Assembly: GCF_947242115.1 (NCBI RefSeq)
Contig: NC_074728.1
Location: 20,813,042 to 20,877,041 of the forward strand
Length of the DNA: 64,000 nucleotides
Direction of reading: 5' to 3'
Source of the DNA: Biomphalaria glabrata
Taxonomy: Eukaryota; Mollusca; Gastropoda; Planorbidae
The notes below the pieces were generated by a model that saw only the letters and a list, made by a program, of their open reading frames with translations, had not been told where the DNA came from and ran no database searches. Shown one piece after another: positions 57,966 through 64,000 of the stretch. Position 1 is the first letter of the stretch. Every line of letters begins with the position of its first letter. The position numbers were made by a program, and so were the translations under genes.

Positions 57966-58430
57966 TCCCTCTCTTGTCTTGACTCTGATGATAAAAGAAT
58001 GAAATCAGCTTGTCACGTGACTACGTAGACCCAGTTGCCCACTCCAAATTTTACCACACGAATGTCTAGTGAACGTGCACATATGGACCTGTTTGAAACG
58101 GAAGTATTGGGTCGCTTTAAAAGTTTCGCTTTTTTTTTTGAGAAAAGAAAATATTTAATTCAAAGACTATTATCAAAAGACTTTTGTCAATACACAAAAT
58201 GAATAGCAATGTAAGAACTAATGCACAAAAGGTAAGGCCAACTTAGACAAATATACACAATTCTTTTTTTTAAAACCATCTTTTATGAAAGAACGACATT
58301 TATATACATCCTGGTCCGCTAAGGGAAACAACTAATACAATTGCGTCAAATATCAAAAAAGCTTCTAAAAACAGAAGCAAACAAGTTAAAGAAATTTATC
58401 TTTGTTTATATGGAACTTAATTCCACCAGC
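57966..58430. other. Spacer between two minisatellites, no gene seen
   Basis: Unassigned sequence with a poly-T run near 58,130 and GTCACGTGAC near 58,012. Confidence 0.45.
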
Positions 58431-58432
58431 CC

Positions 58433-59740
58433 ACTCGCATTTAAGCCAACAAGGCCACTCGCATTTAAGCCAACAAGCCCACTCGCATTTAAGCCAACAA
58501 GCCCACTCGCATTTAAGCCAACAAGCACACTCGCATTTAAGCCAACAAGGCCACTCGCATTTAAGCCAACAAGCCCACTCGCATTTAAGCCAACAAGCCC
58601 ACTCGCATTTAAGCCAACAAGCCCACTCGCATTTAAGCCAACAAGCACACTCGCATTTAAGCCAACAAGGCCACTCGCATTTAAGCCAACAAGCCCACTC
58701 GCATTTAAGCCAACAAGCCCACTCGCATTTAAGCCAACAAGCCCACTCGCATTTAAGCCAACAAGCCCACTCGCATTTAAGCCAACAAGCCCACTCGCAT
58801 TTAAGCCAACAAGCCCACTCGCATTTAAGCCAACAAGCCCACTCGCATTTAAGCCAACAAGCCCACTCGCATTTAAGCCAACAAGGCCACTCGCATTTAA
58901 GCCAACAAGCCCACTCGCATTTAAGCCAACAAGCCCACTCGCATTTAAGCCAACAAGCCCACTCGCATTTAAGCCAACAAGCCCACTCGCATTTAAGCCA
59001 ACAAGCCCACTCGCATTTAAGCCAACAAGCCCACTCGCATTTAAGCCAACAAGCCCACTCGCATTTAAGCCAACAAGCCCACTCGCATTTAAGCCAACAA
59101 GCCCACTCGCATTTAAGCCAACAAGCCCACTCGCATTTAAGCCAACAAGCTCACTCGCATTTAAGCCAACAAGCCCACTCGCATTTAAGCCAACAAGCCC
59201 ACTCGCATTTAAGCCAACAAGCCCACTAAGCCAACAAGCCCACTCGCATTTAAGCCAACAAGCCCACTCGCATTTAAACCAACAAGCCCACTCGCATTTA
59301 AGCCAACAAGCCCACTCGCATTTAAGCCAACAAGCCCACTCGCATTTAAGCCAACAAGCACACTCGCATTTAAGCCAACAAGCCCACTCGCATTTAAGCC
59401 AACAAGCCCACTCGCATTTAAGCCAACAAGCCCACTCGCATTTAAGCCAACAAGCTCACTCGCATTTAAGCCAACAAGCCCACTCGCATTTAAGCCAACA
59501 AGCCCACTCGCATTTAAACCAACAAGCCCACTCGCATTTAAGCCAACAAGCCCACTCGCATTTAAGCCAACAAGCCCACTCGCATTTAAGCCAACAAGCC
59601 CACTCGCATTTAAGCCAACAAGCCCACTCGCATTTAGGCCAACAAGCCTACTAAGCCAACAAGCCCACTCGCATTTAAGCCAACGAGCCCACTCGCATTT
59701 AAGCCCACCAGCCGACTTGAATTTAAGCCCACAAGCCCAC
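58433..59740. repeat. 24-bp minisatellite, about 54 copies
   Basis: The unit CCCACTCGCATTTAAGCCAA plus CAAG is nearly invariant. Rare variants (GGCC, CACA, AAACC) recur at set spacings, for instance the pair CACA/GGCC near 58,525 and 58,645, 120 bp apart. This shows five-unit blocks were copied. Two short units (CCCACTAAGCCAACAAG) occur near 59,222 and 59,648. Four of six frames stay open for hundreds of codons; none has gene structure. Confidence 0.97.
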
Positions 59741-59744
59741 TGTG

Positions 59745-60530
59745 GGACAAGGACTGATTGAAATGTATGTGAAGTTTTGACATTAGATTTTAGTAGGCTT
59801 ACTAGAGCTGTCATCATTGGCTGGCTTACAATACTAGATCTAAATCGATGTTATTTAATTTCACATTCTATTAAATTTCCATCTTGATTATAGAGAGTGT
59901 TGACTAATCTAGGGTGACTCTAGACCTAGGCCAATAATTCCGAACCTTATTTACCGTGGGGTATCTTTAGATTTCCGTCGCGCGAGTCTCAAAGGGACAC
60001 CAGCGTACCCCAAAATGTCGAGTTGAATGAAAAAGTGGTCAAGAGTTTTGAGGGGATGAAGAGGACCTCGTTACTGGCCAGATGTGACCAGTGAGTCTAT
60101 TTCTGACAGCCCAGGCTTTGTTGCTCATATTTTGAAAGGTTTTGTCGCTATCTAATCTCTAGATATAAATTAACTTTGATCGTCGATAGGCTGTATCTAC
60201 ATACTCTTATCTATCACTTTCATTAGTATCAATTTAGTTACTACAGAAACGTTGACTGAAGCTAAAAGAAAAATGTTCTTTAAAAAAATGGACTTCTCTT
60301 TATTTAGTAGGTTTTAACGAAGAAATATATCATAATCCAAATAAAGCGACAAAATGTTGACCTATATACACATCATATTTCGATTCACTTCCAAACTTCA
60401 TTTTTTCGTACGCTAAACAGACTTGCCCGTGACATCAGAATCTCTTCAAACAATACAAACAGAATCACACATTTGATAAAATATAACAAGTGAAATATCG
60501 TAGCTTTTCGAAATACTGTACCATTTATGC
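59745..60530. other. Spacer, no gene seen
   Basis: AT-rich, with no recognisable exon. CCGTGGGGTATCTTTAGATT to ACCCCAAAATGTCG near 59,955-60,015 may be the decayed remains of a hAT element. Confidence 0.4.
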
Positions 60531-60534
60531 CCTT

Positions 60535-60990
60535 TGCTCTGTTCTGACTGCCTTGTGGTGTGGTTTGAGTTCGAACCTTGCCGCCGCCATCTTCCGCCTT
60601 TCTGCGGAAGGTTTGACTTAAGTAAAAAAAAAAAAAAGTAAAGTTCCCCTCTCAGACCTTGAGATCTATAGGGCAGATGATGTTAAGGTCATCTGTTTCT
60701 TTTGCTAACGGTTAACGAGAAGGGTGTCATGTGGCCAGCACAAAGACCACCCACCTTTACTTTCCCCAACTAAAGTCAGGTACCCATTACAGCTGGGTGG
60801 ACTCAAGGGCTACCTACAAGTTTCGAATTTCAAAATCCCAGTCTTCAACGAGATTCGAACCCAAGAACCCAGGTTTGGAAGCCAAGCGCTTAACCACTAG
60901 GCCACCCCGTCTCCTGAAGGGTTGGGATGGGAAAATTTTTTTTTTTTAAATCCGAAGGAAAATCCGAAATACGTAAAGATTTTAAGACAA
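60535..60990 (+). mobile_element. SINE-2 copy split by a SINE-1
   Basis: The left part has GTGGTTTGAGTTCGAACCTT (B box) and CTTCCGCCTTTCTGCGGAAG. The right part resumes at CCGAAGGAAAATCCGAAATA and CGTAAAGATTTT, the SINE-2 tail. The SINE-1 between them is the younger insertion. Confidence 0.8.
60636..60915 (-). mobile_element. SINE-1, near full length, nested in SINE-2
   Basis: A-rich tail with GTAAAGTTCCCCTCTCAGAC, body GTGTCATGTGGCCAGCACAA, B box AGATTCGAACCCAAG and head GCCAAGCGCTTAACCACTAG. Confidence 0.9.
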
Positions 60991-61640
60991 ACAAATCTTT
61001 CTATCTATTCTTCTTTTATTTGCACCATAACTTAGTATAGTGTAAATGAGTTGATAGGTCGTAGAAAGAACTAAGGATTAATTACCCTAATGAATCCTGT
61101 CGCAAAGAATACAACATATGAATCTTACGTACAGATAATACAGCCTCTACATTTTATAATATTTTAGACACAATTTAGTCTTAGCTAGGAATGGGTTTTC
61201 TTCATTTCGGTGAAGACCAGATCTACTTTATCTCTTTCTATCCTAATTAACGATATTATGTTTGATTTGACCCCATTAAATTAAATTACTTTAGAAAGTA
61301 TACCTTGTGTTACATAAAAAGAGCATGCATTCTCCTATGATTCTATACCAAAAGTAACGTTTTCTGATTACAAACAAAAATGTTATTAAAGTTTAATCAT
61401 AACGCAGTAGAATTGAAAAATGAACAACTCTGTCTGAACGTGGAAATAGTTACGGAGTTAAAGAGTTAAATCTTGTCAGCGCTGTTGTTTCATATGAGAA
61501 ACAGTCCGTCATTGTGCACATGTAGTCTATGATAAAGAAATAGATTGTCTTTGGCTGGTCAGTGCATCTGCAAAGTTACTAGGAGACTGTTGGCAGACTT
61601 TAAGTTGTTGTTTTTTTTTGTTTGAATATAGTTGAATCCC
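60991..61640. other. Region upstream of gene 3
   Basis: AT-rich with no repeat family recognised. The last 100 bases (from about 61,640) share short words with the region before the orphan exon at 54,406, so promoter sequence may have been duplicated along with the exon. No clear TATA box. Confidence 0.45.
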
Positions 61641-61739
61641 TAAATCTGTCATTTGAGACGACTATAATGTTTACATGCTTTTTATTGTGATTCTGTTGTT
61701 TTTTTCTCTAAGTCTTTCTAGGAGGACAAGACTAGAAGA

Positions 61740-61803
61740 ATGATTGTTGCATGGATTTGTCTTGTTTCAAGTCAACTCGCATCTGAGGCTTTCTCGACAA
61801 AAG
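61740..61803 (+). CDS. Gene 3 exon 1: signal peptide with start codon
   Basis: The ATG follows GACTAGAAGA. The hydrophobic core AWICLVSS is short, with a likely cleavage near the A-S-E-A segment. It has the same 64-bp length as the orphan exon at 54,406. Confidence 0.82.
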
Positions 61804-62376
61804 GTAATATACGTGTAAAACATGACTCAAACCCCCCCCCCCTCCACTCCCCCCCCCCCCCAGAAACTACCCTTTCCCCCCCCCCCCCCCCCCAAAAAAA
61901 AAAATAATTATGACATGGAAATACAATCTACGACCTAGTAGCTGAACATGCCTTTTATTGAGTGTGTGTGTGTATGTGTGTGTGTGTGTTTCTAAGGTGA
62001 CGGCAAGAAGAAGATGATTGGTGGCTGTCCTGTGTGGATGATGCAATAGGAGGAGATTTGTCGTAATGCAGATCTCAAGGGAGCAGGCGACCCAGAGGCA
62101 GACCCCCGAATGCGATGGATTGATGATGTGGAGATCTACAACAGCTTGGGGTATGTGCATGGAGACGAGAGGGCACAGTAGAGATCTGAATGGAGGGATA
62201 TGTTGAGGCAGGACAGAGCCCATTGACCATTACATAGTTTAAAAACCTTTGTTTTCTTTTGTGTTTTCTTAACAGTCAACGTGACGGCACTAGGCAACGA
62301 GTTCTTACTGGCGTTCCCTAGACTCCGTGACCCGGCAATCTATTTACTCATGTATACACTTGCTGAGGAGGCTAAG
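61740..62376 (+). CDS. Gene 3: IgGFc-binding-type gene, 5' end (2 exons, runs off the window)
   Basis: Exon 1 (61,740-61,803) encodes MIVAWICLVSSQLASEAFST and K, a signal peptide with a phase-1 GTAATA donor. Exon 2 (62,276-62,376) follows TTTTCTTAACAG and encodes VNVTALGNEFLLAFPRLRDP, then AIYLLMYTLAEEAK, with a GTGAGT donor in phase 0. Exon lengths, phases and the 'GxxFxLxxPxL' pattern match exons 1 and 2 of gene 2, so it is a tandem paralogue. The rest of the ectodomain must lie beyond 64,000. The intron between the exons holds poly-C runs and a LINE fragment. Function is inferred only from gene 2. Confidence 0.82.
61832..61893. repeat. Poly-C runs
   Basis: Three C homopolymers are followed by an A run in the first intron of gene 3. 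The length is likely to be unreliable in sequencing. Confidence 0.9.
61985..62225 (+). mobile_element. LINE 3' fragment in gene 3 intron 1
   Basis: Broken frames give a GRPRGRPRMRWIDDVE-like stretch near 62,085, then SLGYVHGDE and RSEWRDMLRQDRAH near 62,180. This is a common C-terminal signature of one RTE-like LINE lineage. It is short and 5'-truncated. Confidence 0.8.
62276..62376 (+). CDS. Gene 3 exon 2: start of the ectodomain
   Basis: It encodes NVTALGNEFLLAFPRLRDPA, then IYLLMYTLAEEAK. One sequon (NVT). It aligns residue by residue with gene 2 exon 2, apart from a one-residue length difference. Confidence 0.85.
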
Positions 62377-62455
62377 GTGAGTGAACATTGAAAAAACAAT
62401 AGGCATCTTGTAGTGTTGTGAGATTCAATTGCAAACATTTATTGCAAGTGCTGAG

Positions 62456-62547
62456 TTAACCCTTAAAACGCGTGTGGTAGTTTAGCCTCTAAACATCAGA
62501 ATTGTGTATGCACTCATTATAAAACAGTTCAGCACTTTAAGGGTTAA
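62456..62547. mobile_element. piggyBac-like MITE, ~84 bp
   Basis: TTAA flanks both ends. The termini CCCTTAAAACGCG and GCACTTTAAGGG are inverted. The TTAA target and CCCTT start fit the piggyBac superfamily. Confidence 0.75.
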
Positions 62548-62829
62548 AGGAAACCAGCACTTCACCCCCCCCCCCCCCCCCAAAGCGCACGAAACGAATG
62601 ATAAAAAAGAATTCTAAGCCTGACGGAGAAGAAGAGAATAGCAGGACAGAAGGACAATATTGAGGACAAAGCCTGACAAAAAAAAAAGAAAAGAATAGAT
62701 TGAGGACAATCCGAGAGAGAACGACTAGCGGAAAAAATGAGAGAGATAAATAAAAAAGGGGACAGAAATCACGGCCTGAAAAAGGGAGACAATATGTTTA
62801 TACGAAATAATGTTATAAAAAAAGTCAAT

Positions 62830-63490
62830 ACTTATACGATGTGTGATTGTATCAATTAGTTTGGATCAGTTATGTAATTAAATCTATAATAGACCTAGAC
62901 CAAAAGCAATAAAACTGTGTGATCAAAAATATTTTTATTAATTGTTTTTGTTAAGTTCTATTTCATGCTTTTAACTTTCTCAATACGCCAAGAACGTATA
63001 ACTTATGTGGACCAGATGGGAAGATTGGAAGGAAGGGGGGGGGGAATGAAAGGGATATATAAGTGAATTTTTACCGTATTCTGTATTTTATAGGATTAAT
63101 TTATTTTTAAAAAAAAGGAAGGAATGACCTGAATTGGAGCTCCTGGCGCAAGCCTCATCAAGCTAATATTGTATAGTTATCTTTTGTTGTTACAAAATTA
63201 CTTAAAAGCGAAGACCAATAAAGGGGACTAATTCTGTTCATGCCGTTATGTCAGTCAAGTACAATTTCTCTCCCTTGTTTGAGATTGCAAATACAAGTAT
63301 TAATTACCGATACTTAATTAACTAATTGGTAAATTTCTTTGAAAATGATTCGTTTGCTGTCAAAAAAAAAAACAGTAATAGGCCCTAAATGTGTCAAATT
63401 TAAGCTTAATCCGGAGATTGGGTGTCTGAGAAATAACATTTACAAACTTTTTACCATACAGACAGACAGACAAAGTTGATGTAAAGTAAA
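62830..63490 (-). repeat. Family A repeat, near full-length copy
   Basis: GTATCAATTAGTTTGGATCA, TTAACTTTCTCAATACGCCA, CAAGCCTCATCAAGC, AAAGGGGACTAATTCTGTTC, TTAATTAACTAATTGGTAAA and CATACAGACAGACAGACAAA are in the same order as at 11,860-12,530. A G run lies near 63,040. Confidence 0.7.
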
Positions 63491-63599
63491 AAACTGTAAA
63501 CTAAACTCACAGTGTATTTGATAAATGATGTCAGTGATATGGCTAAACTAACAAAGTAATAAGGTTGGAAGATAAACTAGTAGCGCAGATTTTCAGTTA

Positions 63600-63890
63600 T
63601 TTCACGTGGGTACTCAGTCCCAACTGCAACCTACATATTTTGCCACATCTAACGTAGACATAACCATTGCAGCTTGCGGTCGATTTAGATTTTCTTATTG
63701 GTTACTACGACTGTCCTCATAAGTGGATTTTGTTTTGACTATTGTAAGTGATCTCCATCTGTCTCGTTCTAAAGGTGCCTGCAATCAAGTGCTCTCTTCA
63801 GTGTCAGTTAAAGCAGGTTGGCGCCTAAGCTGGTCTTTACAGCGCTTCTACAGGGCGCCTCTGTTACACCGGGCTTTCAAAAAAAAAAGA
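63600..63890 (-). mobile_element. LINE 3' end (minus strand)
   Basis: CAACTGCAACCTACATATTT, GCGGTCGATTTAGATTTTCT, GTGATCTCCATCTGTCTCGT and GGGCGCCTCTGTTACACCGG parallel the minus-strand LINE end at 5,508-5,820. It is cut off near 63,890. Confidence 0.85.
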
Positions 63891-64000
63891 CCGTCTTATT
63901 AAATTTTATATTTATAATACTAAAAGAACTTTTGCAGTAGCTTGTTATTAACACAAATAACACAAAATAAACAACCGCTTCACTTTCCTAGTAGTTTATT
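63891..64000. other. Right edge, AT-rich
   Basis: AT-rich intron sequence of gene 3; no exon seen. Confidence 0.4.

Noticed and set aside
56963-57982. Open frame of 339 codons (SHALSSLSCPVI-type)
   Set aside because: It is a 19-bp tandem repeat. Three frames are open at once, and codon content follows the repeat only.
58341-59654. Open frame of 437 codons (SPLAFKPT repeats) and overlapping long frames
   Set aside because: It is a 24-bp minisatellite whose period is a multiple of three. Four of six frames stay open, and there is no splice signal, promoter or non-repetitive coding part.

Overview
The window looks like nuclear DNA of an animal. It is AT-rich, has small exons set in kilobase introns with GT-AG borders, and is dense with LINE fragments, tRNA-derived SINEs, hAT-type DNA transposon remnants and many minisatellites. 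The proteins and repeats suggest a gastropod mollusc, probably a freshwater pulmonate of the Biomphalaria/Bulinus kind. That placement is inference from family knowledge and was not tested by a search. The open frames in the repeats are mostly artefacts; the real genes are spread over short exons.

Three genes, or parts of genes, lie head to tail on the + strand. Gene 1 (about 8,610-16,646) is the 3' part of a single-pass membrane protein: two cysteine-rich EGF-like exons, a transmembrane exon, a short basic tail and a poly(A) signal. Gene 2 (about 24,537-51,558) appears nearly whole. I could chain 17 exons with consistent splice phases into a protein of about 720 residues: signal-peptide exon, a full IgGFc-binding-type ectodomain, two aspartate-rich calcium-binding-like motifs, one transmembrane helix and a cytoplasmic tail of about 100 residues with tyrosines. 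Gene 3 (from 61,740) has the same signal-peptide exon and first ectodomain exon and runs off the right edge. An extra, paralogous signal-peptide exon stands alone at 54,406-54,469.

The layout suggests a tandem family of cell-surface receptors or adhesion proteins, of the kind often linked to mucosal or immune recognition in molluscs (inference). In gene 2, tandem repeats have copied splice sites twice. A 39-bp array before exon 10 gives three in-frame 3' splice sites, each adding 13 residues. A 55-bp array after the transmembrane exon gives about 19 copies of the 5' splice site, where use of any distal copy would yield a protein without its tail.

Region by region: 1-8,600 holds AT-rich repeats, an initiator-tRNA pseudogene, an R4/Dong-like LINE fragment and a 1.3-kb hAT element. 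8,600-16,800 is gene 1, with large intronic satellites and a 1.9-kb hAT-flanked element. 16,800-24,530 is intergenic: LINE pieces, a 32-bp minisatellite and two tandem 1.4-1.7-kb repeat units. 24,537-52,100 is gene 2, whose introns are packed with SINEs, LINE 3' ends and hAT MITEs. 52,100-61,700 is intergenic with the orphan exon and two large minisatellites (19 bp and 24 bp). 61,740-64,000 is the start of gene 3.
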